Notes: generated by a model not told the origin, from the letters alone. A stretch of 34,709 nt of DNA from Pseudomonadota bacterium (GCA_963205265.1 CAUJJI010000105.1:1-34709); one strand, 5' to 3'; numbered from the stretch's first letter, positions 16,465-25,438 are shown. Program-made: numbers and translations.

Positions 16465-16970
16465 TTGCGCTTGGCCGCCTGCAGCGCCTCGTCTTCCCTG
16501 ATCGTGTCGCGCAGCGCCTGCTTCAGGCCTTCCGGGAAGGCATTCTTGGCGAAGATGTCGTCGAGCTGCCACTGGCCGCCTTCCTTGCGGAAAATCAGCC
16601 GGGCTTCGCGCAGATCACGCAGCTCGGAAAAACCCAGGTCGATCTTCACATCGACTTCGGCGAGATCGGCCGCCGGCGCCCTGCGCTCGCCGACCGTAAC
16701 CTTGAAGCCCTGGGCGTTCCAGTCCTGGCACTGGCACAACCAGTCGCCGTCGTTCAGGGCGTCGGGCTCGTCGTCGGGCACGACGCGCTGCCAATGGTCG
16801 ATCAACGCCCGGACTTCTCCGGAATAGACCGGATAGTCCCAAGCCGCCTTGTCGTCCAAGTCCTGCTGGTAGGGCCGGAATATCTCTGCCACGCGCGCCG
16901 CCAGCGCGGCATCGTCGCCCGCGGGCACGGCGGCATTGGCCAGCAGCAACGGCAGGATCGTCGCGATCAT
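16461..16970 (-). CDS. Exported DUF3828-like protein
   Basis: A 169-residue protein with a short signal-peptide-like start (MIATILPLLLANAAVPAG). The mature part contains IFRPYQQD, YPVYSGEVRALID and DGDWLCQCQDW, a pattern I associate with DUF3828, and an NTF2-like look (KVTVGERR, VDVKIDLGF, ARLIFRKEGGQWQLDDIF). No enzymatic motif is seen. The ATG at 16970 follows AGGGGGACATTG. A TTG one codon earlier is an alternative start. The stop is joined by ATGA to the dehydrogenase, so the two are translationally coupled, though why is unclear. It starts 53 bp after cysS. Confidence 0.7.
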   Translation of the reverse strand: MIATILPLLLANAAVPAGDDAALAARVAEIFRPYQQDLDDKAAWDYPVYSGEVRALIDHWQRVVPDDEPDALNDGDWLCQCQDWNAQGFKVTVGERRAPAADLAEVDVKIDLGFSELRDLREARLIFRKEGGQWQLDDIFAKNAFPEGLKQALRDTIREDEALQAAKRK

Positions 16971-17023
16971 CAATGTCCCCCTGTGCACGAACCGATCGAG
17001 GTTCGCGCAGGCGAAACGCCGCG

Positions 17024-18550
17024 TCAATCGCCGAGTTTCCACTCCCAGCCGAGCGGATCGCCGTCCATCACTTCGACTCCGCGCGCGGCGAGTTCGTCGC
17101 GCAGCGCGTCGGAAGCGGCGAAGTCCTTCGCGGCGCGGGCCTCCCTGCGACGCGCGAGCGCCGCTTCGATCTCTGCTTCGGTGATCCCGGCGGACCTGGG
17201 CCGGATGCGCAGCGCGGCGCGATCGATGGCGAGCAGGTCGAGCCCGAGAACCGCGTCCATCGCCGCGACGGCGGCGCGCTTCTCGACCGCGTCGACCTTC
17301 TTGAGCGCCAGGACTTCGTCGAGGATCGTCAGCGCGACGGGCGTGTTGAGGTCGTCGGACAGCGCGGCGTCGAAGCGGGCGAGGAGGTCCCTCATCCTCC
17401 CCGGCACGGGGAAGGGGACCGGCGAAGCCGCTGGAGGGGGTTGTCCGCCGGGCGCGACGTCTGGAGGAGAGCCCCCTCCACCACCCTGCGGGTGGTCCCC
17501 CTCCGCGTGCCGGGGAGGATTGAGCGCCTGAACCCCCATCACCATCCGCTTCAGCCGCGTCAGCGCCGCGCCCAGCCCGTCCCAGCTGAACTCCAGCTCG
17601 GAGCGGTAATGCGCCTGCAGGCACATCAGCCGGTAGGCGAGCGGGTGGTAGCCCTTGTCGACCAGCAACTGCAGCCGCAGGAACTCGCCCGAGCTCTTCG
17701 ACATCTTGCCCGATCGCTCGACCAGGAAGTTGTTGTGCATCCACAGCCGCGCGCCCGAATGGTCGGAATGGCAGAAAGCCTGGTTCTGGGCGATCTCGTT
17801 GGGGTGGTGGATCTCGCGGTGGTCGATGCCGCCGGTATGGATGTCGAAGGGAAAGCCGAGCAGCGCGCCGCTCATCACCGAGCATTCGAGATGCCAGCCC
17901 GGCGCACCGCGGCCCCAAGGCGAATCCCATTCCATCTGCCGCGTCTCGCCCTCGGGCGTCTTGCGCCAGATCGCGAAATCGGCGGCGTGGCGCTTGCCTT
18001 CGACCGGGTCGATCCGCCCTTCCCCCTCGTCGGTCGCAGCGCGGGCCAGGCGGCCGTAGTCGGCGACCGTGGACACGTCGAAATAGAGGCCCGAGGGCAG
18101 CTCGTAGCAATGCTCGTCGGCGATCGATTTCGCGAATTCGATCATCTTGGGAACGTACTTCGTGGCGACCGACCACTCCGCCGGCTGGCGGATGTTGAGC
18201 GCCTTCACGTCGGCCCAGTAGGCTTCGGTATAGTGCTGCGCGATGTCCCAGATCGACTGGGCGTTCTCCTTCGCCGCCTTCTCCAGCTTGTCCTCGCCCG
18301 CGTCGGCATCGTCGGTGAGGTGGCCGACGTCGGTGATGTTGATGACGTGGGTGAGCCTGTAGCCCTTGAAGGACAGCGTCCGCCCGAGCACGTCGGCAAA
18401 GACGTAGGCGCGCATGTTGCCGATATGCGGATAGTTGTAGACCGTCGGCCCGCAACTGTAGACTCGCGCCTCGCCGGGATGGACGGGCTCGAACGTCTCG
18501 AGCTGGCGGGTAAGGCTGTTGAACAGCCTGAGCGGAACGGCCTCGGTCAT
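17024..18550 (-). CDS. cysS: Cysteinyl-tRNA synthetase with in-frame repeat insertion
   Basis: Charges tRNA-Cys. The 508-residue protein is longer than the 461 residues of the E. coli enzyme. It has PHIGNMR (HIGH motif) near residue 41, KMSKSSG near 282, and zinc ligands in YSCGPTVYN (C33), HLECSVMS and the IDHREIHHPNE region. Residues about 344-385 (NPPRHAEGDHPQGGGGG and onward, rich in Gly and Pro) are encoded by a 126-bp palindromic repeat, after which normal sequence resumes at RDLLARFDAALSDDLNTP. The insert falls at the link between the catalytic part and the C-terminal helical domain, where a flexible loop might be tolerated. All catalytic motifs are intact, so it is probably functional. 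Confidence 0.95.
   Translation of the reverse strand: MTEAVPLRLFNSLTRQLETFEPVHPGEARVYSCGPTVYNYPHIGNMRAYVFADVLGRTLSFKGYRLTHVINITDVGHLTDDADAGEDKLEKAAKENAQSIWDIAQHYTEAYWADVKALNIRQPAEWSVATKYVPKMIEFAKSIADEHCYELPSGLYFDVSTVADYGRLARAATDEGEGRIDPVEGKRHAADFAIWRKTPEGETRQMEWDSPWGRGAPGWHLECSVMSGALLGFPFDIHTGGIDHREIHHPNEIAQNQAFCHSDHSGARLWMHNNFLVERSGKMSKSSGEFLRLQLLVDKGYHPLAYRLMCLQAHYRSELEFSWDGLGAALTRLKRMVMGVQALNPPRHAEGDHPQGGGGGSPPDVAPGGQPPPAASPVPFPVPGRMRDLLARFDAALSDDLNTPVALTILDEVLALKKVDAVEKRAAVAAMDAVLGLDLLAIDRAALRIRPRSAGITEAEIEAALARRREARAAKDFAASDALRDELAARGVEVMDGDPLGWEWKLGD
17395..17520. repeat. Palindromic repeat, family A (copy 3), inside cysS
   Basis: ATCCTCCCCGGCAC (17395-17408) is the exact reverse complement of 17507-17520. 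Within it are GGGGACC on the left against GGTCCCC on the right, an inner GGAGGGGG/CCCCCTCC pair, and a small hairpin ACCACCC-TGC-GGGTGGT (17480-17496). The length is 126 bp, exactly 42 codons, so the cysS frame is kept. The order of motifs matches copies 1 and 2. Confidence 0.88.
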
Positions 18551-18601
18551 GCCGCGCGACTTACGCCGGGCGGGGCAAAGGTCAAGCGGGCTCGGCGACG
18601 G

Positions 18602-20416
18602 TCAATCGTCCTCGAACAGCCCGGCGAGCTGCTCGATCATCGTGCCGCCGAGCTGCTCCACGTCCATGATCGTCACCGCGCGGCGGTAGTAGCGGGTGAC
18701 GTCGTGGCCAATGCCGATGGCGACGAGCTGGACCGGCGACTGGCGCTCGATCCAGTCGATCACCCGGCGCAGGTGCTGCTCGAGGTAGCCGGCGCTGTTC
18801 ACGCTCAGCGTCGAATCGTCGACCGGCGCGCCGTCGGAGATGACCATCAGGATGCGGCGATCCTCCTGCCGGGCGAGCAGGCGGCTATGCGCCCAGAGCA
18901 GCGCCTCGCCGTCGATGTTCTCCTTGAGCAGCCCCTCGCGCATCATCAGGCCGAGATTGCGGCGGGCGCGGCGCCAGGGCTCGTCGGCCTTCTTGTAGAC
19001 GATGTGGCGCAGGTCGTTGAGCCGGCCGGGATGCTGCGGCTTGCCGCCGGCCAGCCAGGCTTCGCGGCTCTGTCCGCCTTTCCAGGCGCGAGTGGTGAAG
19101 CCGAGGATCTCGGTCTTGACCCCGCAGCGCTCGAGCGTGCGGGCGAGCACGTCGGCGCTGATCGCGGCGATCGAGATCGGCCGCCCGCGCATCGAGCCGG
19201 AATTGTCGATCAGCAGCGTGACGACGGTGTCCTTGAACTCGACGTCGCGCTCGATCTTGTAGGACAGCGAGTGGCCGGGCGAAACGACGACACGCGCCAG
19301 CCGCGCCGCGTCGAGCATTCCCTCTTCCTGGTCGAAGTCCCAGCTGCGGTTCTGCTGTGCCATCAGCCGGCGCTGCAGCCGGTTGGCCAGGCGGGTGACG
19401 ATGCCCTGCAACCCCTTGAGCTGCGCGTCGAGATAGGCGCGCAGGCGCGTCAGCTCTTCCTCGTCGCAGAGCTCGGAAGCGCCGACGACCTCGTCGAAGG
19501 CTTCGGTATAGATGCGGTAGTCGAAGCTGTCGGGCAGGTCGGTCCAGGGGCGGTTGGGCCGGACGGGCAGCATGCCCTCCTCGCCTTCCTCGCCTTCGTC
19601 GGCTTCCTGCATCTCGTCGCCGGCTTCGCGCTCGCTATCGCTCTCGTCCTGGTCGTCGCCCTCGGTCGGCTCGGCGGCGACTTCGGAAGGCTGCTGTTCC
19701 TCGCCCGAGTTGTCGCCTTCCTCGTCCTCCTCGGTTTCCTCGTCGCCGTCGAGCTCGTCGCCCTCGTCGGGCTGGTCGTCGGTCGGCTCCATGCGCGTGA
19801 GCTCGAGATGCTGGAGCATGTCGAGCGAGCGCGACTGGAACGCCGCCTGGTCGTCGAGCGATCCGGCCAGCGCGTCGAAATCGGCCGCGGCCTTTTCCGC
19901 GATCCAGCCGCGCATCATGTCCACGCCCTGCCTGGCGGCGTCGGGAACCGGCTGGCCGGTGATCCGCTCGCGCAGCAGCAGCGCCAGCGCCGCCTGCATC
20001 GGCACCTCGTCGGGCGTCTGCGCGCGCGTGATCGGGTCGCCGCCCATCCGCACGGTCAGCGCCGCGTCGAGATTCTGGCGCATGCCCTCGTAATTGTTCG
20101 AGCCCAGCGCCTCGTAGCGGACGAGCTCGACCGCATCGTAGCAGGCCCGCGCCACCGGCTCGACCGGGGCATGGCGCGCGTGCAGCGATTCGTTGTGGTG
20201 GCGCAGCTTCAACGCAAAGCTGTCGGCAAAGCCGCGCGCCTCCATGGCCGCGCCGCGCGGCAGGCTGCGCCCCGGCATGGGGACGCGGAAAGTGCTGCCC
20301 GACACACTGGGCGTGTCCGCCGTCCAGTTGACCTCCACCTCGGGATCGTGGGCAATGGCGCGCGACGCCCCGGTGAGGACGGTCTTGAAGCGGTCTGAGG
20401 GGGATTCGTCGGACAT
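18602..20416 (-). CDS. cobT: Cobaltochelatase subunit CobT
   Basis: A 604-residue subunit of the aerobic cobalt chelatase, which inserts cobalt into hydrogenobyrinic acid diamide with CobN and CobS during B12 synthesis. The C-terminal von Willebrand A domain has the MIDAS motif [11 protein letters not shown] and a later SDGAPVDDS loop. The centre (about residues 215-285) is extremely acidic ([11 protein letters not shown]), as in other CobT proteins. The start at 20416 ([10 protein letters not shown]) is preferred, because an earlier in-frame ATG lies in the REP-like repeat. cobS and cobN are not in this window. The neighbours are cysS and a transaldolase. Confidence 0.92.
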   Translation of the reverse strand: MSDESPSDRFKTVLTGASRAIAHDPEVEVNWTADTPSVSGSTFRVPMPGRSLPRGAAMEARGFADSFALKLRHHNESLHARHAPVEPVARACYDAVELVRYEALGSNNYEGMRQNLDAALTVRMGGDPITRAQTPDEVPMQAALALLLRERITGQPVPDAARQGVDMMRGWIAEKAAADFDALAGSLDDQAAFQSRSLDMLQHLELTRMEPTDDQPDEGDELDGDEETEEDEEGDNSGEEQQPSEVAAEPTEGDDQDESDSEREAGDEMQEADEGEEGEEGMLPVRPNRPWTDLPDSFDYRIYTEAFDEVVGASELCDEEELTRLRAYLDAQLKGLQGIVTRLANRLQRRLMAQQNRSWDFDQEEGMLDAARLARVVVSPGHSLSYKIERDVEFKDTVVTLLIDNSGSMRGRPISIAAISADVLARTLERCGVKTEILGFTTRAWKGGQSREAWLAGGKPQHPGRLNDLRHIVYKKADEPWRRARRNLGLMMREGLLKENIDGEALLWAHSRLLARQEDRRILMVISDGAPVDDSTLSVNSAGYLEQHLRRVIDWIERQSPVQLVAIGIGHDVTRYYRRAVTIMDVEQLGGTMIEQLAGLFEDD

Positions 20417-20434
20417 GCGAAGTTCAATGGCTAG

Positions 20435-20522
20435 AAGGTCATCCCGGCGCAAGCCGGGATCGCGGGCCTCCAGGCACGACCAAGCCGATAGCGGTCCCGG
20501 GTCGAGCCCGGGACGACGACCT
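20435..20522. repeat. REP-like repeat with two hairpins
   Basis: AAGGTC (20435-20440) and GACCTT (20517-20522) bracket two hairpins: ATCCCGGC-GCAA-GCCGGGAT (20441-20460) and GTCCCGGG-TCGAG-CCCGGGAC near 20493-20513. This is the familiar REP-like form of alphaproteobacterial intergenic repeats. It sits between the transaldolase stop and the cobT start and may act as a terminator or mRNA stabiliser. Confidence 0.8.
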
Positions 20523-20525
20523 TGC

Positions 20526-21176
20526 TCAAATCGACTGCCCGGTCTTCTCCCAGTCGGCGAGGAAGCCTTCGATGCCCTTGTCGGTCAGCACGTGCTTGAA
20601 CAGGCCCTTGATTACCGAGGGCGGCATTGTGGCCACGTCGGCGCCGATCTTCGCACTTTGCAGCACGTGGATCGGATGGCGGATGCTGGCCACGAGGATT
20701 TCGGTGTGGAACGCATAGTTGTCGTAGATCAGCCGGATGTCCTCGATCAGCGACATGCCGTCGAAGCCGTTGTCGTCGTGGCGGCCGACGAAGGGGGAGA
20801 TGAAAGTCGCCCCCGCCTTGGCGGCGAGCAGCGCCTGGTTGGCCGAGAAGCACAGCGTGACGTTGACCATGGTGCCGTCGGCGCTCAGCTTCTTGCAGGT
20901 CTTCAAGCCGTCGATGGTCAGCGGCACCTTGATGCAGACGTGGTCGGCGATCTTGCGCAGCACTTCGGCCTCGCGCATCATGCCTTCGTGGTCGAGCGCG
21001 ATCACTTCGGCACTGACCGGGCCGTGGACGATATGGCAGATTTCCGCCACGACTTCCTTGAAGTCGCGCCCGGCCTTGTGGACCAGCGAAGGATTGGTGG
21101 TGACGCCGTCTAGCAGCCCGGTGGCGGCGAGCTCGGTGATCTCGGCGGTATCGGCAGTGTCGACGAAGAACTTCAT
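20526..21176 (-). CDS. Small transaldolase (TalC/Fsa family)
   Basis: A 216-residue class I aldolase of the MipB/TalC group. Lys83 in VCIKVPLT forms the Schiff base. The residue matching Gln59 of E. coli FsaA is Glu57 (SAEVIA), and the one matching Tyr131 is Phe129 (SPFVGR). Glu and Phe at these places are the transaldolase pattern, so it more likely transfers dihydroxyacetone units in the pentose phosphate pathway than splits free fructose-6-phosphate. Automatic annotation may call it fructose-6-phosphate aldolase. The start is supported by GGGGAGAGG just upstream. Association with priA and the atp operon is familiar in alphaproteobacteria. Confidence 0.9.
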   Translation of the reverse strand: MKFFVDTADTAEITELAATGLLDGVTTNPSLVHKAGRDFKEVVAEICHIVHGPVSAEVIALDHEGMMREAEVLRKIADHVCIKVPLTIDGLKTCKKLSADGTMVNVTLCFSANQALLAAKAGATFISPFVGRHDDNGFDGMSLIEDIRLIYDNYAFHTEILVASIRHPIHVLQSAKIGADVATMPPSVIKGLFKHVLTDKGIEGFLADWEKTGQSI

Positions 21177-21208
21177 GGCCTCTCCCCGGGGGAATGCTGA
21201 GTCGGTCG

Positions 21209-21238
21209 GCTATAGCCGGGCTGTGCGGCCAGCACCAA
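21209..21238 (-). promoter_or_regulatory. Candidate promoter of the transaldolase gene
   Basis: Minus-strand TTGGTG (21238-21233), 18 bases, then TATAGC (21214-21209), placing a start near 21202 and a leader of about 25 nt carrying GGGGAGAGG. The hexamers are only moderate matches. Confidence 0.3.
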
Positions 21239-21294
21239 CCCCCCGGCATTCGTGCCCGTTGCGCTGCACTGCCGCTTGCGCGGGAAAGCGCGAG

Positions 21295-21975
21295 TTATCC
21301 CCCGCGCAGGGCCGCCGCCAGGGCCGGGTCGTTCGCCAGCGCCGGATTCGTCCGGATCTCCGCCTCGGCATTGCCGATCTCGTACCAGATGCCGTTGTCG
21401 GCAGCGAGCGCGACGGCATGGGCGACATCGGTGAGCTGGACGCCGACGAGAGCCGTGACCGCCTGGGCGACGATGGGATCCTGCGCCGCCGTCAGGGTCT
21501 GCACCAGCGTCGGGATCATGGCATTGGCCAGGCCCGAGCCCATTTCCAGCCGCAGCTGCGTGGTCGCCGCCGAGGCAGGCCCGCGCAGGACCGCCGCGGG
21601 ATCGAGCACGACCAGCTTGCGGGCGGCCTCAACGACCGTCGCAGCGGCACCGCGCGCGCCACTTTCGGCGAGATTGTTGAGGCGATGCTGGAGCTGCTCG
21701 CGGAAGACGTCGCTGCCGAGCGGGCCCGGAGCAGCGCCCGACGTCTTGCGGAACAGGACCGGCAGACCGAAGCGCGCGACCCGGCTGTTCCAGAAGCCGT
21801 CCGGCATCGTGAGCCGAGCGAAGGCATTCTGCACCGACAGCACCAGCAGGCGTTGAACGGGGCCGTCGGCCACCTGGCCGGATGCCCCTGCAGGCAGGGC
21901 CAGCGCGCCGGCAGCGACGACGGCACCAGCCAGAAAATCACGTCGGGCCAATGGATTGGAACCGGATGCGGGCAT
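21295..21975 (-). CDS. Tat-exported DUF4197 protein
   Basis: A 226-residue protein. The N-terminus has a twin-arginine pattern (ARRDFLAGAVVAAGALALPAGASG), so export in folded form is likely. The mature part resembles DUF4197: repeated alpha-helical segments with FARLTMPDGFWN, LPVLFRKTSG, LQHRLNNLAESGA and LVVLDPAAVLRGP. Its function is unknown. The ATG at 21975 follows AAAGGGAGTGG. It is divergent from priA with only 64 bp between the two starts, so their promoters must be close or overlapping. Confidence 0.75.
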   Translation of the reverse strand: MPASGSNPLARRDFLAGAVVAAGALALPAGASGQVADGPVQRLLVLSVQNAFARLTMPDGFWNSRVARFGLPVLFRKTSGAAPGPLGSDVFREQLQHRLNNLAESGARGAAATVVEAARKLVVLDPAAVLRGPASAATTQLRLEMGSGLANAMIPTLVQTLTAAQDPIVAQAVTALVGVQLTDVAHAVALAADNGIWYEIGNAEAEIRTNPALANDPALAAALRGG

Positions 21976-22039
21976 TCACCACTCCCTTTGAACTGCGACA
22001 GCTGCCCTTTACGGACAGCGATGACTATATGCGGCAGAG

Positions 22040-24217
22040 ATGAACCGGGTCCGACTCCTCGTCTTCAATGCCGCGCTTGGCGCTCTCGACTATCGCGTTC
22101 CCGCGGGGATGGCGATCGAATTCGGCTCGGTGGTCGTTGCCCCGCTGGGGCCCCGGCAGATCGTCGGCATCGCCTGGGAAGCCGAACGGCTGCCCGCGCA
22201 GGACGTTCCCGAAAGCAAGCTTCGCCCGATCCTCGAGGTGCTGCCGACGCCGCCGCTGCCCGCGCCGTTGCGGCGACTGATCGAATGGACCGCCGAATAT
22301 TACTGCGCGCCGATTTCCTCCGTCGCCCGCATGGCCCTGGGCAGCAGCGCGGCGCTGCGGGGCGGCGGAACGATGACCGAATACCGCCTCACCGGCGCGG
22401 AGGCTGAGCGGATGACGCCGCAGCGCGTCAAGGCCTGCGAGGCGCTGCAGGGCGAGCAGGCGACGATCCGCGAATTGGCGGCGATCGCCGAAGTCTCCGA
22501 AGGCGTGCTGCGCGGCATGGTCTCCGCCGGCCTGCTCGAGCCGGTGACCGTCGACATCGACCGGCCCTATCCCCGCGCGCTGCCGGACTTCGCGGTTCCC
22601 GAGCTGACGGCGGCGCAGCAGCAGGCCGCCGATGCCTTCGTCGCGGCGGCCGAAAGCGGCGGCTTTGCCCCCTTCCTGCTCGACGGAGTGACCGGTTCGG
22701 GCAAGACCGAATGCTATTTCGAGGCGATCGCCGCGGCCATCGCCGGCGGGCGGCAAGTGCTGGTGCTGCTGCCCGAAATCGCGCTAACCGAGAATTTCCT
22801 GCGCCGTTTCGAGCATCGCTTCGGCGCGCCGCCGGTGCTGTGGCACAGCTCGCTCAAGGCGACCGAGCGCCGCCGCGCCTGGCGCGCCATCGTCGCCGGC
22901 CCGCAGAACGGCGGTGCCCAGGTCGTCGTCGGCGCGCGCTCGGCGCTGTTCCTGCCCTATGCCGCGCTGGGGCTGATCGTCGTCGACGAGGCGCACGAAG
23001 TCTCGTTCAAGCAGGACGACGGCGTGCGCTACAATGCCCGCGACGTCGCCGTGATCCGCGCCCGGTTCGAGCAGATCCCGGTGATCCTCGCCAGCGCGAC
23101 GCCGGCGCTCGAATCGATGCATCTCGCCGACACTGGGGTCTATCGCCGCATCGACCTGCCCGCCCGCTTCGGCGGCGCGACGCTGCCCGAGATCTCGATC
23201 GTCGACCTGCGGGCCGAGCAGCCTGAGCGCGGGCGCTGGCTGGCGCCACGGCTGGTCGCGGAAATGCGCGAACGGCTGGCGAAGGGCGAGCAGTCGCTGC
23301 TGTTCCTCAACCGCCGCGGCTATGCCCCGCTGACACTGTGCCGGCACTGCGGCTACCGCTTCCAGTGCCCGAACTGCACCGCCTGGCTGGTCGAGCACCG
23401 CTTCTCGCGCAAGCTCGCCTGCCATCACTGCGGCCACGAAGTCCCGGCGCCCGAGGAGTGCCCCGAATGCGGCACCAAGGATTGCCTGGTCGCCTGCGGT
23501 CCCGGCGTGGAGCGCATTGCCGACGAAGTGGCCGAACTGATGCCCGAGGCGCGCGTGGCCCTGGTCACGTCGGACACGCTCAACACGCCCGAGCGGATCG
23601 CCGACTTCGTCGCCGCCGCCGAGCAGGGGCTGGTCGACGTGATCGTCGGCACGCAGCTCGTCACCAAGGGCTACCACTTTCCCGAGCTGACGCTCGTCGG
23701 CGTGGTCGATGCCGACCTCGGCCTCGAAGGCGGCGACCTGCGCGCCGGCGAGCGCACCTACCAGCAGATCGCCCAGGTCGCCGGCCGCGCGGGTCGCGCC
23801 GCCAAGCCGGGTGAAGTCCTGATCCAGACGCGCCATCCCGAAGCCGCGGTCATCGCCGCGCTGGCCGCAGGCGACCGCGACGCCTTCTACGACGCCGAGA
23901 CCCAGGCCCGCCGCGATGCCGGCGCCCCGCCGTTCGGGCGCTGGGCGGCGATCATCGTCTCGTCGGAGGACGAAGCCGAGGCCCGCGACGCCGCGCGCGC
24001 CATCGGCGGCTCGCGGCCCAGCCATCCCGACGTGGCGATCCTGGGCCCGGCACCCGCACCGATGTCGCTGCTGCGCGGCCGCTACCGCTACCGCCTGCTG
24101 ATCAATGCCCGCCGTTCGGCCGAACTGCAGAAGATCATCGGGGAGTGGCTGGGGACGCTGCGTTTCCCGCAAGGGGTACGGGTGGGAGTCGATATCGATC
24201 CGTACAGTTTCGTGTGA
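22040..24217 (+). CDS. priA: Primosomal protein N' (replication restart helicase)
   Basis: Restarts stalled replication forks by loading the replicative helicase. The 725 residues show the usual layout: an N-terminal 3'-DNA-binding domain (DYRVPAGM), Walker A GVTGSGKT at 216-223, DEAH at 316-319, a zinc-binding insert from C434 (CRHCGY, CPNC, CHHCG, CPECG), and the helicase motifs GTQLVTKGYHFPEL and QVAGRAGRAAKPG. It converges with ada, leaving 30 bp. In related genomes priA often precedes the atp operon. Here ada and a protease gene lie between. Confidence 0.96.
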   Translation: MNRVRLLVFNAALGALDYRVPAGMAIEFGSVVVAPLGPRQIVGIAWEAERLPAQDVPESKLRPILEVLPTPPLPAPLRRLIEWTAEYYCAPISSVARMALGSSAALRGGGTMTEYRLTGAEAERMTPQRVKACEALQGEQATIRELAAIAEVSEGVLRGMVSAGLLEPVTVDIDRPYPRALPDFAVPELTAAQQQAADAFVAAAESGGFAPFLLDGVTGSGKTECYFEAIAAAIAGGRQVLVLLPEIALTENFLRRFEHRFGAPPVLWHSSLKATERRRAWRAIVAGPQNGGAQVVVGARSALFLPYAALGLIVVDEAHEVSFKQDDGVRYNARDVAVIRARFEQIPVILASATPALESMHLADTGVYRRIDLPARFGGATLPEISIVDLRAEQPERGRWLAPRLVAEMRERLAKGEQSLLFLNRRGYAPLTLCRHCGYRFQCPNCTAWLVEHRFSRKLACHHCGHEVPAPEECPECGTKDCLVACGPGVERIADEVAELMPEARVALVTSDTLNTPERIADFVAAAEQGLVDVIVGTQLVTKGYHFPELTLVGVVDADLGLEGGDLRAGERTYQQIAQVAGRAGRAAKPGEVLIQTRHPEAAVIAALAAGDRDAFYDAETQARRDAGAPPFGRWAAIIVSSEDEAEARDAARAIGGSRPSHPDVAILGPAPAPMSLLRGRYRYRLLINARRSAELQKIIGEWLGTLRFPQGVRVGVDIDPYSFV

Positions 24218-24224
24218 GCGCCGG

Positions 24225-24246
24225 CGGTCCCCCTCCCCTACAGGAG
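24225..24246. repeat. Possible half-copy of family A repeat
   Basis: The gap between the convergent priA and ada genes contains GGTCCCCCTCCCC followed by CAGGAGA, resembling one degraded arm of the family A palindrome. The matching second arm is absent. Confidence 0.35.
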
Positions 24247-24247
24247 A

Positions 24248-25303
24248 CTATCCAGGGTTGCCCCCTTCCCGCTCCAGCAACTTCCGCTTGATCTCCAGCC
24301 CATAGGCATAGCCGCCGAGCGAGCCGTCGGAGCGGATCACGCGGTGGCAAGGAATCAGCACCGCGACATTGTTCGCGCCGTTGGCCGAGCCCGCCGCCCG
24401 CACCGCACCGGGCTTGCCGACCGCGGCGGCGATCTCGGCATAGCTGCGGGTCTCGCCGGGGGGAATGCGGCGCAGCTCCTGCCAGACGGCCTCCTGGAAC
24501 GCGGTCCCCTGGACGTCGAGGGGAATGTGGCGGGAATCGCCGGGCTGCTCGACGGCGGCGACGACCTTTGCGAGAAGCTGTGCGAACGGATCGCCACCTT
24601 CGGCAAGGAGCGCCCGGGGGAAGCGCGCGCGCAGTTCGGCCTCCCCCTCGTTGAACGACAGGCGGCAGACGCCGGCATCGGTCGCCGCGACGAGCATTGG
24701 CCCCAGGCTGGTCGCGACGACTGCCCAGCGAATGGTCACCCCTCGCCCGCCGTCGCGCCAGGCGGAAGGGGTCATGCCCATCCTGCCCTCGTTCGCTTCG
24801 TAGAAGCGCGAGGGAGCGCCGAAGCCGGCATCGTAGACGGCATCGGTCACGCGGCCGCCCCCGCTCAGCGCCTCGGCGGCGCGTTCGCGGCGCAGGGCAC
24901 GGGCGTAGGCTGCCGGCGACAGGCCGACGGCGCGCTTGAACAGGCGCTGGAAATGGGTTGGACTGTAGCCGGTGGCCGAAGCCAGCGCGTCGAGCGAGAC
25001 GGGCTCGTCGGACTTGCGCAGCAAGGCGATCGCCTGGGCCACCGCCGCTTCGTCTCGCCCGACGTCGTCGGGGCGGCAGCGCAGGCACGCGCGCAGCCCC
25101 GCGGCCTCGGCTTCGGCCGGCGTGGCGTAGAAGGCCACGTTCTCGCGCTTCGGCGGGCGCGCCGGACAGGACGGGCGACAGTAGATGCCGGTCGAATGCA
25201 CGCCGGTGACGAAGGCGCCGTCGAAGCGCCGGTCCTTGGCCAGCGCAATGCGCCAGCGGGTGTCGTCATCGGGAGGCAGTTCGCTCATGGCAACGGAATA
25301 CAT
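24248..25303 (-). CDS. ada: Bifunctional Ada: methylphosphotriester receptor, activator and O6-methylguanine methyltransferase
   Basis: Repairs alkylated DNA and activates the adaptive response. The N-terminal domain has the zinc cysteines C42 (the methyl acceptor, GIYCRPSC), C46, C73 and C76 (ACLRC). An AraC-type helix-turn-helix follows (LDALASATGYSPTHFQRLFK). The C-terminal methyltransferase has the acceptor Cys319 in IPCHRVI. The length (351) matches E. coli Ada. The start at 25303 (MYSVAMSEL) is chosen because AAGGAG lies 7 bases upstream. The ATG at 25288 has no such site, and the one at 25345 adds residues foreign to the family. It is divergent from the protease gene. Confidence 0.92.
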   Translation of the reverse strand: MYSVAMSELPPDDDTRWRIALAKDRRFDGAFVTGVHSTGIYCRPSCPARPPKRENVAFYATPAEAEAAGLRACLRCRPDDVGRDEAAVAQAIALLRKSDEPVSLDALASATGYSPTHFQRLFKRAVGLSPAAYARALRRERAAEALSGGGRVTDAVYDAGFGAPSRFYEANEGRMGMTPSAWRDGGRGVTIRWAVVATSLGPMLVAATDAGVCRLSFNEGEAELRARFPRALLAEGGDPFAQLLAKVVAAVEQPGDSRHIPLDVQGTAFQEAVWQELRRIPPGETRSYAEIAAAVGKPGAVRAAGSANGANNVAVLIPCHRVIRSDGSLGGYAYGLEIKRKLLEREGGNPG

Positions 25304-25438
25304 GGCTTTTCTCCTTGCGAAGACAAGCCATGCCAGCAAATCCACAGCCGCGCTTCCCGCCGCTTGCGGTCAAAGTGCGGGGGGCGGTAGACAGCGCAGA
25401 CGGTCGCCCGCGCCACTGGGAACAGCGAAGGAGAATCG

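Noticed and set aside
14377..16827. An 816-codon plus-strand open frame opposite the acetolactate-synthase-like and dehydrogenase genes
   Set aside because: The opposite-strand genes carry conserved active-site motifs. The plus-strand translation shows none.
17395..17520. A frameshifted or broken cysS (pseudogene)
   Set aside because: The frame is continuous, the insertion is a multiple of three, and every catalytic and zinc motif is kept.
16461..18455. A fused protein joining part of the cysS region to the DUF3828-like gene
   Set aside because: The upstream part is cysS read in the wrong frame. The signal-peptide start at 16970 gives a sensible separate gene.
16973..20398. A 1141-codon plus-strand open frame across cysS and cobT
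   Set aside because: Both genes on the opposite strand are clearly real with catalytic motifs. The frame passes unchanged through two genes and a gap, which is typical of a GC-driven shadow.
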